Shown here piece after piece: positions 23,806-35,943 of a stretch of DNA of 64,000 bases. The stretch comes from Paramecium sonneborni (Eukaryota > Ciliophora > Oligohymenophorea > Peniculida > Parameciidae). Every line of letters starts with the position of its first letter. Positions within the stretch are counted from its first letter, which is position 1. Under the pieces are notes generated by a model, which saw nothing but the letters and a program-made list of their open reading frames with translations, ran no database searches and had not been told where the DNA came from. Position numbers and translations under genes: made by a program. The stretch spans positions 154,607 through 218,606 of the forward strand of contig CAJJDN010000106.1 in the NCBI GenBank assembly GCA_905182985.1. The letters run 5' to 3'.

Positions 23806-24133
23806 TAACTGATATTTAATAATAATTATTCTCTTGATTTTAAAATACAATTAATTAGTTCAAACTAATTCAATCTGTAATCCAAAAGTCATAAAACTTT
23901 ATCAGAATTTTATGATATACAATTATAAGATGTGCTCTATATTAATATAATAATAAATATATGAACAATAATTTACAGAAAGATAGAATTAATTATCTTC
24001 TTAATTCATATCTATTCTTATATATTATAAATTTTTGAATCATTAAACATTCTTAAAAATTCAAATGGAATTTTAAGATTTAAGATTCTAATCAGAATGT
24101 AAAATTCGTTGATAAGTCATTTCATCTTTATAT
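23806..24133. other. intergenic
   Basis: AT-rich spacer between the C2-domain gene and the 3' end of the CDGSH gene. No coding frame or RNA gene found. Confidence 0.55.
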
Positions 24134-24477
24134 TCACCAATCTAAATTAGCTACTGAATGACTCCCATCACAATTTGGATTTTTTGGATCATATTATCTC
24201 TTACAACCACAAAGTAAAGCACTTAATTAATTTAGTGATATAAGCTTACTTCCCACTTCTTTTAGGTATTATTTTAACTGGTTCAAATCCTGTTCCTTCG
24301 CACTATCCATCACAGAATGGTTAACTAGATCCTAGTCCACATGTGCAATAGTAGTATTCAATTCCTTATTCTAAAAATACTCTTTTTTTGAATAGAACTT
24401 CATTACGTAAATGGAAATCTTGCTGCTACTTTGCTTTTACCAGTTTCTATAACTTTTTATTTATCCTAATTCTACAT
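24134..24477 (-). CDS. CISD3-like protein with two CDGSH iron-sulfur motifs
   Basis: Three exons with introns of 25 nt (GTAATG...AAG) and 28 nt (GTAAGC...AAG) give exactly 96 residues. The first motif is C-T-C-G-L-G-S-S-Q-P-F-C-D-G-Q-C, the second C-G-C-K-R-Q-Y-D-P-K-N-P-N-C-D-G-S-H. Two CDGSH motifs in one chain match human CISD3 (MiNT), a mitochondrial 2Fe-2S protein. In the first motif the usual cluster-binding His is replaced by Cys. No mitochondrial presequence is obvious from this start, so an upstream exon may be missing, but only 30 nt separate this ATG from the stop of the Myb gene. Confidence 0.88.
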
Positions 24478-24507
24478 ATAAATATAGATATAAATATTAA
24501 TTAAATT

Positions 24508-26578
24508 TCATTTAGGTTCTTCTATATTTGTTTTATTAAATTATTAATCCTGTGCTTTCATGTAATACTAAGGTTGATAATAAGACTATTGCAACCAGTA
24601 ATTCTACTAAAGACCTTGGGATAAATTAATAGATTAGCCTATAGGTTAATAAATAATTTATGGATAGAGAATTTATACAGGAATTTGTTATTAGTATTAT
24701 TATTGATTTTCAAAATCATATTAACTATTGACAAGATTGAATTAATCTCCTAAAAATAGTTAAGATGTTTAAAGAGGTTGAGCTTATTAGGATTAAGGTA
24801 TAGATTATCTAAGTGATGATGAAATTGTTAACCTTTACTATTATTATTATTATTATTAGATTTAAGATTATTATAATTATTATTATTATTATTATTATTA
24901 TTATAATTATTATTATTATTATTATTATTGTTATTATGATTATTATAACAATTATTACTATTATTATTATTAATGTTAAAATTATTATTATTAAACTTAA
25001 GCCTAGGTTGAAGAACCATGAACTTTATTTATAACTTCTTACAAATACTATTGAGGTATCATAAAAATGTTTGATTATTCAAAATCTACAATCCCAAATT
25101 AACAATCTTCAACATCTTAAGCTGTTAAATTTGTAATAGCTTCAACCTCAAATTCTACTTAATTTGCTTAGAAATTGAGAATCATCTAGTCATAATATTG
25201 ATCAAATTGTAACTAGCTGGTTTCATTTTCTAAGGAATAAATTAGGATTATATACCTTAGGGCTTTAAAATTTGTTTAAGAAGATTTATAGTACAATTTT
25301 AATCTAATTCCTATTTATTTACAAGTTTCTTAATTTATTAATCCAAATCAATTTTAATCTTTTCCATGGTGTCAAGAAATCGTTATTTATTATTTGCCTC
25401 TTCATTTTTTTGTTAAATTTAATCAATTTAACTTTCTTACTTAACTTTTTATTATTTTTCATATAATTGCTCTTATTGCATTTATTGATCAGTAATTAAA
25501 GTACTTACTCTAATTTATTTACCAGTACTCTCACTCAATCTATCAATAACTTAAAGAATGATTTTTAATTCTTTTGGATCAATATCTTCATATAAATGAA
25601 CCAAATTATCAGCTTAATAGTTATGATTATGTTATTATAATAAGTCTACAATTTCTTATTAAATTTCTTCTTTAACTTCAGGTTATTTATTTCTTTCTTT
25701 TTTCATAATGGTATGATATCTGTTTTTTAAGGAATTTTCAGTACGTGTGTTTTTCATAATTTTAGAAATTTCAGACCATTTTTTTCCTTTTTTAAGAATT
25801 AGTTATAATAGAGTTAATTCTTCTTCTTTAGTCCATGGTCCTCTATAAGATATAAGATAAAAAAAAAATACTTAGAAATTTATGGATCTAATTTATTAAT
25901 CCATCTTTCTCTGCATTATTTACCTTATCTAACAATTTATGTTTTGCATCTAAGTGCAATTTCTTTAGCAATTTCACTCCATTTACTATGTTTACCTTAT
26001 TTTTGATATTCCATATAAATTGAAGCTAAAGCCTCATCTTCTTCTTTACTCCAAGGTACTTATACCAATTTAAATTTCGATCGTGCTAACCATTTATATT
26101 TACATTATGTTGCATTTCTTCCTACTATCAATTAAGCAATATATCTCCAATCTAAGTCATTCTAAATAAAAATAATATATTACTAGTTCTTTACAAAATT
26201 TATTTTTCCATAGACAGTATTTAATAATAATCCAAGTTAAAAATTATTTTTCATTATCTTTCCATTTTTTTTTATTTTGACGACCTTAGATCCTGCATAA
26301 ATATAACAATGAAGATTACTTGCTCATAGATTTTTGAAACATTTATTCCAAATCATCTTCAGTTGGCCATTCCATATCAGCTGGAAATTCTATTCTTTCT
26401 TTTGCATTGTCTTATTCAATTTCTATTGAAGAGGTTGCTCTCATAAATTCTTTAAAGTTTCTTTAAACTTACTCTAAAGGCCAAACTAAAATATATAATC
26501 AACATTTTTACTAATAAGATCTTCTTGATCTAAATTTAGACTTGCTGCTAGTGATTCACCTACACCATCTTCAGCCAT
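24508..26578 (-). CDS. Myb/SANT-repeat DNA-binding protein with polyglutamine tract
   Basis: The frame starts at ATG 26576-26578 (M-A-E-D-G-V-G-E) and ends at TGA 24508-24510, with several short introns (for example GTATAT...CTTAG, 26 nt). At least two, probably three, Myb repeats are visible. One has W-S-K-E-E-D-E-A-L ... W-S-E-I-A-K-E-I ... Q-C-R-E-R-W-I-N-K-L. The next has G-P-W-T-K-E-E-E-L-T-L-L ... K-W-S-E-I-S-K-I-M ... L-K-N-R-Y-H. A coiled-coil stretch follows. A long Gln tract at about 24837-24992 is written almost only in TAA codons, and a Gln/Tyr/Pro-rich tail ends the protein. It is probably a nuclear transcription regulator with a Gln-rich activation domain, or a c-Myb/CDC5-like protein. 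Confidence 0.85.
24837..24992 (-). repeat. (TAA)n tract encoding polyglutamine
   Basis: The plus strand reads as ATT/TAT-type trinucleotide repeats. In the frame of the Myb-type gene on the minus strand it is (TAA)n with a few TAG, CAT, TTG and TCA interruptions, that is Gln codons in the ciliate code. It is thus a coding microsatellite rather than spacer. Confidence 0.85.
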
Positions 26579-26684
26579 ACTTCTAAGTTCTGTTTTTAGT
26601 ATAATTAATACATTATAGAGTTATATCATCTATTTTCTTCTCTTATTTCTAATTCATTTTAATAATTATATATAGATAAATAAA

Positions 26685-29600
26685 TCAGTTTTTGTTACCT
26701 TTAACATGTTTCTTCTCCAATTGTATATAGTCAATCAAAATCATTGATTATTCATTATTTGATATTTTTGGAATATCATCTGGACAACCCATATCTCTAA
26801 TTGGAGATATTGATTAATAACCTATATCTATATGAGTAATCGTTTCTTCATCCATCTAAAATTTTTCATATTAAGATGGTATAATTAAAAGAGGATATGG
26901 AGTTGTAAATCCTTCCTTCTCAAAATGAAGCCATACAAAAATATTGTTTTTCACTTACCTATTAAATAATTAGATTAATTTTATTACGATTTAGATAAAA
27001 AGAAATACAATTAGAATTTTCCATCTTTCCTTGTATGAGTTGCAGCTTTCACTTTATCACCAGATTCTTATTTTTTTACAATCTTTACTGATGCATGATC
27101 AACTGCTCTAAATAATCTGTCTTTACAATTATATTCTGATTCTAAATAACCACTTATCAAAAATTTTGAAAAGAAATTCTTTATTTCACTCACATAAGCT
27201 GAACTTTCTTCAACTATAATATCTATTGTATAATTATATGTCGGTGGTTTTATAATCAAAGGAACCATCTTTCTTTCAAAATGTTGAGTTTCTTTTATCA
27301 AAATTTAATAGTCATAACTTATATTACATTAAGCTTCAAACTTAAAATTCATTTCATATTCACTAAATTGATCTATCTCACTCTCCTTCACTTCCTTATT
27401 CTCATATATGACTGCTATTTTATGAAATTTTAAAGAAACATGATATTTACTTGATGTAACTTCACCTTTCACTAAACTCTCTACTTCATCAGAATAATAA
27501 ATCTTTTGATATTTTAAACTTAAATCATCACTTTTTATTTTTTGTTTTTAATTCAAAATTTATTATTTACCATTCCAACTATTGTAATTAACATTTAAAC
27601 TATATTCTTAATCTAATTTAACAAGTAATTCACCTTCCCAATAACCTTCTTTATCTGTTATTAATTTAAGTTTCTATGTTTCAGGAATTGTATCAAGATT
27701 TAATTTAAGTTTTCCCTTTCCTTCACAATATGGATCAATGACTTAACCTTATATATTAATATATTGTAAATTAGTCTTTATTGAATGATCTTAACTTATT
27801 CCATCACATTTTATTGTTTATTCAATTGTTTCTTTCAAACCTTAAACTTTTATTTCTAATTTAAAACTTTCTTCTACATCTTTAAAACAACTCACTTCCA
27901 AAGTTGCTTTACCTTTTTCATCATCCACTTTCACTACTATTCTACCATTACCATTCTATTTTGGTTTAAATTCTGAAGCTTCTACTTAAGAATTCTTAAT
28001 TGGCTTCTTTTTAGAATCTTATAAATTAAACTCAATTTTTTATTTATTTACTTTTCTTTCTAAAGTTATATCTCTATCCTTCAAATCTTCATTCTTTGAA
28101 AAAATTACTTTTTCTTAAATGTTTCCTTCTTCAAATTAAGGATGTGAGGCTTCTATCTCAAGTTCATATGTGTCAGTAAATATTTCAAACTAACCCTAAT
28201 ATTAACCTTTCTCATTTGAAGTTGTTTATATTGACTTAACTAACTTATCATTTTTATTTAAATTTATTATCACAACCGCTCCTTCAACATAATCAATCTA
28301 ATTTAAATTTTCTTTATCCTTTATTATTCCACTTATCTAAATTTATTATTATTATTTTTTACTTTCAATATTGATTTATCATATACAGATTTTATTTTTA
28401 TAACAGTCAATTCAGGTGCTTTCTTGCATTTAAATGGTTCTGAAAAGTACTCAGTCTATTATTTATGTTCATTAATATATATAAAATATGATATGTACTC
28501 AATATTTTAATAACATTAAAAATTAAATTAGAATGGTCTAAAATAAAAATAAAATAGATACTTTCCCTATTAAAGTGTAACACTAGTGCCATAGAATTTC
28601 TTATCATCTTCTTCCTTCATTAATGGTTGAGTTGTTTTAAATTAAATACTTCCTGTTTAATCTAAACTGGATTACAAAATAGCAGGAATCACTAATCTTT
28701 ATAAATTAATATTATAGTTTAAATTTTCATTTTTAGTTCCAGGTATTGATAAAACATTTAATTATTTAAAATCATTAAAATCGGTTAGTTTAGCAGTAAT
28801 ATCAATACTTAAAGCTTCTTCATTTAAAATAGAAAATTCAATTTAATAAATGCCCTAATCTTTAGAATTTACATCATCTAATTATGTTTGTTAAACATCT
28901 AAATGAAATCTTCCCCTTAATTTTTATTAAATTTTATTAGTTACTAATTAATGTACAGTAAAGGTAATAATAGCCCCATTCATATTTGTATTAATATTAG
29001 TTGAATCTAAAACTTAGCCTTTCAAAGATATTAACCAAGTAATATATTAAACTGTTAGATCTTGCTTAATTTCCCATTTTGGTCCTTATAATTTTATATC
29101 CTAATTAAATTTAACTTTGGCTTCATTTTCAGATTTCAAATGACATTGTAAAGGTTAATCAAATCCTACTAATCCATCAACTTTTAAATCATATTATAAA
29201 TCATATCCAATCTTACCTATTTATTTTATAGGCTTATTATCTTTTGAAAGAGCTTAATCACATGTTAATACAACTGGAAAGGTTGCAGGTATAATATTTT
29301 TAGCCTTACAATCACTTGCCTTACCATAAATATGACATTATTCAAAATCTTCATAGTAAATATTTGAAAATTCAATATTATCTTGGGGTTTAAGAGTAAA
29401 GACAGATGACTGATATTATTATTTTAAAGATTTTTCATCTCCAATTCCATTTTTATATTTGATAATAAATTCATATTTTGCATTAGCCTTAATAATTGTA
29501 TCTTTTATTTCCCATAGACCTTTTTCATTAGTTTTAAGTTAAGTGACTTTGATATCTTTTGGATCTTCTTAAAATATTATACTGAAATCAAATTATTAAT

Positions 29601-32532
29601 TAGATTTAGGTTAATTTTTAGGATCAATAAATTTACCTAAAATATTTAACTTCACATCTTTTAAACAAGCTGATATCTCTTTAAAAGTTGAGTATATGCC
29701 TTTAGTGAATGTGGTATCAAATGATTAATCTTAAATATCACCTGAAATTGTAGTAGTACATTACACAATATCATTAAAATTACTAACTGCTTATATGTTT
29801 ACAATAAATTCACCATCAAGTTTTGTTTACTCATTTTTTTCAGATTTATTTGAACATTTTACTTTTATCTAAAGAGGATTAATTAATTATCCTCTACATA
29901 ATTTAACTTTTCCACTTATTTTATATTGTATTTGTCCTCCAATATATTAATCTTTAAAATGCTGTTCCTCTAAATTATCTATTTTTGTTTAAAAATTTAT
30001 CTATGTACTAAATGACTCATATTCAAGAAACCCTATATACTGTTAATTTTTAAATAGTTTTTTATCTACAAATTAAATGATTCCTTGGGCATCGGAAGTT
30101 AAGATTATAACTTCTGATAGAGGATTAGTATGAAAATTGGCTTAATATCCACTTAAAGGTTTATTATTAACATCGAAGAATTTAACAGTAAAAATTCCTT
30201 AAATGAAAAGAGAGTCAGAAATAATTTCAATTTCTGGTTTCTCTTTTGATGGTGGTATGCACTTAAATTAATGTGATTAGAATTTTTATGTAGCGAAGTT
30301 CTTTATGTTTAATTCTAATGTTGCCTTATAATTCACATTTTAATAACATTTAAAATGAAGTTTAAAGGATCCACTAAAACATTAGAACAATATATTTACT
30401 CATTTGATTAATATATTGGATTATACAATTTATCATCTTCCATAAATGGAGTACATGAATTTAATTTTATTGTAGCTTGTTATTTTAATGTATCAACCTT
30501 ATAATTTAGAATAATATTATTATACTCAACACGCTCTAAAGTTATAGGATTTTTATTATTTGGATTTTAATCTGATTATACATTAAAATTAAAACTTTAA
30601 GAGCCATTACCTTCTAAATTTAAAAATTCATCTTTCTAATAATCTATAAAATCAGGATGAGATATTTATAATTTTACAATCATTTATTCACCTTTTCCAA
30701 TTTTAAATTTTAGAGAAAACTAACCTTTCTCATCAGATTTTATATTAAATTCTCTCGAAAGTTTATGTTAAGTATCATCTTTTTAAAAAATAATAAATTT
30801 CATATTAGATTCACTAATAAATGGAACTATTTGGGTTTTATCTACTACAATACCAGTAATTATTATATCAAAAAGATTGTACTTAATTTCAATTTATTTT
30901 AGATCAACTTTCCAAATTCCTTTTTATAATGTAAATTATTTTGAGAATGGTTGAATGAATTGAACAATATCCTATTATTAAATAGTACAAGCAATGTCTT
31001 TATCTCCTCTAGCTTCTACTTTCCAATTTTAATCGATAATTTCATTTTCATCAGTTTATCCAAGTATTTATTTTGGTAAATTTAATTTAGATTAAATAGT
31101 ATCACAATTAATTTAATAAGGAATATTAAATTTAATATTTTCAGGAGCTTGTAAAAATGTACCAGTCAATTGAGCATTTACTATGTCTTAATAGTATAGA
31201 TTTTCAATTAATATATTTTAAACTGGTTCAAGGGTTGTTGAAAATATAAATTTATTAATTAGTATTTCTTTTTACATATTTGTATAAGTAATTTGTAAAT
31301 CATATTAAGCAGAAGGTTATAATAGCATTTTTTATTTGATCCACTATCCATTAGAGTCTGTTTGAGCATCAAATTTTTCAATTAAATTCTCAAATTTAGC
31401 TATAAATTATAATGGTAGATCTTTTATTGTTTTTAAATTAGGATCTAAAACAATACCATGTAATGTAACTGAAGGTTGAACTGGTATTTCAATAATACCT
31501 AATTAGTAAAGATCAGAATTTTTAGTTCTATCATCATGATCCATAGAAATAGTTTTTGATTATTCATATAAAGCATAATACTATTTAGTAATAGATATTT
31601 GAATTATAAATTTATACCAAAGTTTAGTAATGTATGATATATCGATTTTACCATCTTCTTTTGTTTAGAAGGTTTAAGTATTTAGAATTCTAAGTATATA
31701 AAAATAGTAAGATACCCTTTAGATTCAGAACTAAAAATAATTTCAACAATGGCATCTTTTAAAGGTTTTTTAGAATTTTTATCAACCACAATTCCTTAGA
31801 CCTTTTAAGTAAAGACTCCTTCTTCCATAATGACTTAATAATTGACTTTATATTAATTAGTTCTATTGGTAGATAAAAATATATTTTTACACAATCAAGA
31901 CATAAGTCTCATCATTATCTTTAGTTTATCTATAATTCCAAAAGTTTTCGCTTTATGCTAAGAATTTCAAAACAGCAGCAGATTTTGGATAAATTGTAAA
32001 TAATTTAGATAAACCTTAATCATTAGATTCACTTTGAAATGCATAAGATTTTTAACCATTCAGTATATATTCAATAGTATAATCAATTTTAACACCCACT
32101 AAAGGAGTATAAGATTATCCTCCATTTAGTGGAGCATTTTTATTAAAGTATTATCCATTAATTTTAGCTAAAACGGCAAGTCCATTTACTGTCACATCAT
32201 CTACTGTAAGAATGAAGTCCTAAATTATATTACCATTTTTATCTGGATTTGCAGCATAACGTTAAGGAATTTATAAATCTCCATTTAAGGATGCTTCAAC
32301 AAATAGATTACCCATTTAGTTTATTTGTGCTATAAGCTCATACTTTCCATCATCTTTTGTTTAACCACTTATGATATTTTATTATTGCTGGCTATTGATA
32401 AAATTAGAATTAGTACAATAATTTAATGTAAACTCCTGCAATATTGATACCCTAGGAATCCATGACGGTTCCTGTTACTTTAAGCTTAGTTTAAGCTGAA
32501 ACTATGCATATTAATAAAAAGAATATTAGCAT
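26685..32532 (-). CDS. giant secreted/surface protein with repeated beta-sandwich-like modules
   Basis: The frame starts with a signal peptide (M-L-I-F-F-L-L-I-C-I-V-S-A, ATG 32530-32532) and continues to TGA 26685-26687, about 1,900 residues after many 22-30 nt introns. The same pattern recurs many times: G-x-V-x-D plus K-K-P-L-x-x-A-x-V, then a strand-rich stretch and K-G-x-Y/W-x-G. The first occurrence is V-T-G-T-V-M-D-S-Q-G-I-N-I-A-G. This resembles the carboxypeptidase-regulatory / CNA-B type beta-sandwich repeat found in large adhesive surface proteins. No C-terminal membrane helix or GPI signal is evident, so it may be released or matrix-bound. I read it as one gene, but some intron joins are unverified and two genes are possible. 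Confidence 0.7.
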
Positions 32533-32704
32533 CTTGAATTTTAATATAATTTTATTGTTGTTTATTTCAAATAACACAATCAAAATCATTTAACCATTTG
32601 ATAAGTTGATAAACAATTAAATAATTCATACTAAACCAATCTTAATCCCTAAACAAACTAAATTCAAATATTATTTTATTAATAACAGATTACTAATAAT
32701 TGAA

Positions 32705-33794
32705 ATGAAACAAATTTTATCAAATTTACCTGATAATTTCTTAACAGAACCTCGATCTTCATAACAATCATGTCATATTATTAAATCAAAACCTTTAATT
32801 ACTTATACACCTTTACAAGTTAATAAACCTTAAAATTTGATTCAATCATTAAATGGGTTATGCAAGTACTTTAATAAAAAGGATGAAATGAAATAGATTA
32901 CTTATTTTGCTCCTAAAAGTGTCTAGAGATCTTCAGCATCATTATCTCCTAGATAAATCATAACAAGTAGCATCTCAGATAATAGTCCTGTATTAGTTAA
33001 ACAGCTTCTTTGTAGTTAAAAATATCTAAAAGAAAATCTCAAACCTAAAGATGAGAATACCATCACAGAATTCAAATCTGTAACTAAATTATTATTATCT
33101 TTCTTAGGATTAAAAATTAATCAAAGTTAATGATAGTAGTCATAAAAGAAGTATGGGAAGATTTGCAAAAAATTAGAAATCCAGAAATACTTCTGTTTAA
33201 TATCATGAAGATTGGAAATTAAAATATGAAGATCTATAAGAAAGCTTATGCTAACGTATTTAATAATTAGAAAATGAACTTGAAGAAATGGAAAAGAATA
33301 GAAAAATTGATAGAATGCATTCTGATGAATAAACAAATCAATACATTGAATAATTACAATCTATTATAGCTGATAAAGATCAAGTTATTTATCAAATGGA
33401 ATAAAAAAATTAGGAATTACAAACTATCATTCAAAAATAATAAGAAGAATTTTCAAGATGTCGTTTAGATAAACCTCACTTTTTTGATAATCTCGAAATC
33501 AAACGATTATAATTAGTAGATTAACAATTTCAAAAATTAAAAGGATAATTACCTGTTTTAGCTTGTACAATTCGAAATATAGAATAAATATTAGATACAT
33601 CACAAGCATAATAATAATTAAATAATTTATCTTTATCTTCAGTTTCTGTAGTTGAAATGATAAATGAAATGAATCAAGGAATAGGACTTAATATTGTTTA
33701 AAGCTCAAATCGGAATAATGAGTAATTGATTCACAATATTTCTGACAATAAATCAGTTAATTTAAATGATATATTATCCAGAAAAAAACTCTGA
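32705..33794 (+). CDS. coiled-coil protein, unknown function
   Basis: Two exons across a 28-nt intron (GTAACT...TTAG, near 33080-33107) give exactly 353 residues. The N-terminal third is polar and Ser/Pro-rich, probably disordered. From about residue 150 the chain is a continuous Glu/Gln/Leu heptad pattern (for example L-E-N-E-L-E-E-M-E-K-N) of about 100 residues. No enzyme motif, signal or membrane segment. It is divergent from the giant surface protein with 172 bp between starts. A centrosomal or ciliary scaffold is possible but not shown. Confidence 0.8.
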
Positions 33795-33836
33795 TGATTT
33801 CAATTTATTTATAATATTTAATATATAACTAAATAT

Positions 33837-34542
33837 ATGGATTAATCACCAACTCAAAAAATTTAATTACCAAAATCTAATTGTTACAAACGTCAATCTA
33901 CAATTGAATATCCTATTGTATATCATCTATTAAGCACTTATATGTTTACTGTATAATAGAATACAAAACTTAGTATTATCAATTATTGATATAGACAAAA
34001 ATGAAAAATAAATTAGATTGGTTGAAATGGGCAAAAAATTAGGAGAAAATGTAATGGAATCATTAGCATCAACATAATTTGAAAAGATTCGTTTAAATCC
34101 AGATCAAGGAAAATATACAGAATATGTAAAATTCTTCGGTAAAGACTTTTGGTCATATATGTTTGGATAACCAGTATCTAAAGTTTAAATAAACAAATCT
34201 GGCTCTCATTATGATATTGAAGATAAATATGAAGAATAAAAAAAAGGAAATAATACAATTACTAAACTTGGTTTTCAAATGACTAGGAGAATCAGATTAA
34301 ATGATAAAATGTAAAATATTATTCAACTTAGTTAACAAGATGAATATTTATCACTTTGGGCAAGTTTCTTATAAGGTTTAGTAATAGGAGGAATGAAAGC
34401 ACTTACAATTGATTGTGATTCTGAGGTTGAGTTTATCAATAATGAAGTAATTCAAATATATTATTATGTTTAGCCAAGTGATTTAAGATTTACAATACAA
34501 ATTCGAGATTTTTTGAGTAGTAAGAGTAATTTCTTAATATGA
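33837..34542 (+). CDS. TRAPPC6: TRAPP complex subunit 6 (Trs33 / TRAPPC6 family)
   Basis: One 22-nt intron (GTATTATC...ATATAG) gives exactly 227 residues. The core shows the family layout: M-G-K-K-L-G-E-N-V-M-E-S-L, then Y-V-K-F-F-G-K-D-F-W-S-Y-M-F-G-Q, then a C-terminal strand-helix set (W-A-S-F-L-Q-G-L-V-I-G-G-M-K-A-L). Human TRAPPC6 has the parallel phrases for the C-K-D-F-W and L-I-R-G-G regions. The protein is an essential part of the TRAPP tethering complex that activates Rab1/Ypt1 at the Golgi. It has a Gln/Lys-rich insertion around residues 120-140 relative to the usual ~160 residues. Confidence 0.82.
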
Positions 34543-34669
34543 TTATTTTTAAAATAATAATATTTTGGAATCCATTTTATTAAACATATATAATATATGT
34601 TTAAAATTCACAATCACATTCAAGTAAACATGAATTCTCTATTTTCCAAAATCACTCGAACTTCTAAAT

Positions 34670-35123
34670 TCATGAGTAATTTGTTCTCACACTCTATTAA
34701 TAAAATTGTTTAACCTAAAAGTTATTGAAATTTATTTATAAATGTTTATATTAAAAATTTAACTTTATTTTTGCTTTACAAATTCTATCTTTATATTTGC
34801 AAAGTTTAAGAATTTAAGATTATTTATATAATGTCTTCACATTTTATAAATGCTCTAAAATTTGAACAGTTTATTTTTTTTAAATATTCTTTATAAGAAT
34901 CTATTTCTGGAATTTATTAAAACTTTCTTTACAAAATGATAATTCTTGACAAACTCTCATAATATATATCTCAATAAAATTCTTGATAAGTCTTTCAATA
35001 AACCCAATTTCCTTAAGAGATTTTTCATTCAAAATCTTCTTCGCATTAATTTTCAAAGAAAGTTATTATATAAACAATTTTTTGGAATTTGATATTCTTA
35101 TAAAATAAGAAAATCATAATCAT
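34670..35123 (-). CDS. Lys/Gln-rich hypothetical protein, start uncertain
   Basis: A long TGA-free frame on the minus strand ends at TGA 34670-34672. It encodes a plausible protein rich in Lys, Gln, Ile and Phe, with phrases such as I-G-F-I-E-R-L-I-K-N-F and V-C-Q-E-L-S-F-C-K-E-S. Upstream the frame meets TGA, so at least one 5' intron is needed and the start near 35123 is only a guess. No domain recognised. A short plus-strand reading frame at 34630-34728 is antisense to it and was rejected. Confidence 0.45.
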
Positions 35124-35407
35124 TTTATTTTGATTATAATTTCTGTTCTAATCATGAAGAGCTCAAAGTTTCTTTATATTAATTTATTTAAACATAGATG
35201 ACAATTGTATTTAAAAAGAATATACATTCTCAAAATCAACCGTTAAAGATGTAGAATAGTGTTAGATATATCAATCTAGTTTATCATTATTATAAAATCA
35301 TTAATTTTCATTATAACTGTATAATTATTATTGATTATTAAATCTTATAAATCTTTAGTTTATTAATGGTTTTATATTGATATTTATATATATAATCATA
35401 TGTGTTA

Positions 35408-35623
35408 TCATAAAGTAAAATTTTTCTCCTCATAGTCTTCTAATGTTAGATGTCCCTTTCCTAAACAATCTAAACACTAATCCCTTTCTCTTTTTTGAGT
35501 TGGCGATAAATCTTGATCCAAATATTTTCTTGAAAATTTGGGTATGACATACCCAATCCCCTTACAATTATGACATTCTTGCTAAGTTATGATTGTCTCT
35601 TCTTTCATTTCAATATTTCCCAT
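35408..35623 (-). CDS. small zinc-finger protein with DnaJ-type CxxCxGxG pair
   Basis: An intron-less frame of 71 residues starts at ATG 35621-35623 and ends at TGA 35408-35410. It holds two motifs 26 residues apart, C-H-N-C-K-G-I-G-Y and C-L-D-C-L-G-K-G-H. These are like one zinc centre of the DnaJ Cys-rich domain, with a charged linker between. No J-domain is present, so it resembles stand-alone CxxCxGxG proteins (DnaJ-zinc-finger or BSD2-like), perhaps a protein-folding helper. The frame stays open for some 50 codons upstream of the ATG, so a longer N-terminus with an extra exon is possible. Confidence 0.7.
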
Positions 35624-35943
35624 TTTTATTGTGAATTGTTCAATTATTTAATTACTCTCTTCTGAATTTGAGTTGTCAATTTATAATATTGAAAAAATAC
35701 GTATTATTTAATAATATCAACTTTAATATTACTAATTATCTTAACTGAATAAAGAATCGCTTAAAACTAGAAAAGTGTACTTCATGTTTTAAAAATTTAA
35801 ATTTCCAAATTCTGAAATACTCTAACTGATATAATAATCATAATACAATTTAGTTTGTTTAATTACTATTATTTGTATTCTTTGAGAAAGAAAAGTATAT
35901 TTTTATTTTCATTGAATTTTTTTAAGAGTATTTTAAAAAATTA
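35624..35943. other. intergenic, may hold a 5' exon of the zinc-finger gene
   Basis: This is the divergent spacer. Its right part is AT-rich without signals. On the minus strand the zinc-finger frame continues open until about 35770 and may include an unassigned upstream exon (an M-K-Y-T-F start near 35790). Confidence 0.4.

Noticed and set aside
24813..25034. plus-strand frame of Ile runs and minus-strand standard-code frame of Asn runs
   Set aside because: Both are other frames of the (TAA)n tract. The frame continuous with the Myb-type gene reads it as Gln.
34630..34728. 32-residue plus-strand reading frame starting M-N-S-L-F-S-K
   Set aside because: It is antisense to a longer, more protein-like minus-strand frame ending at 34670.
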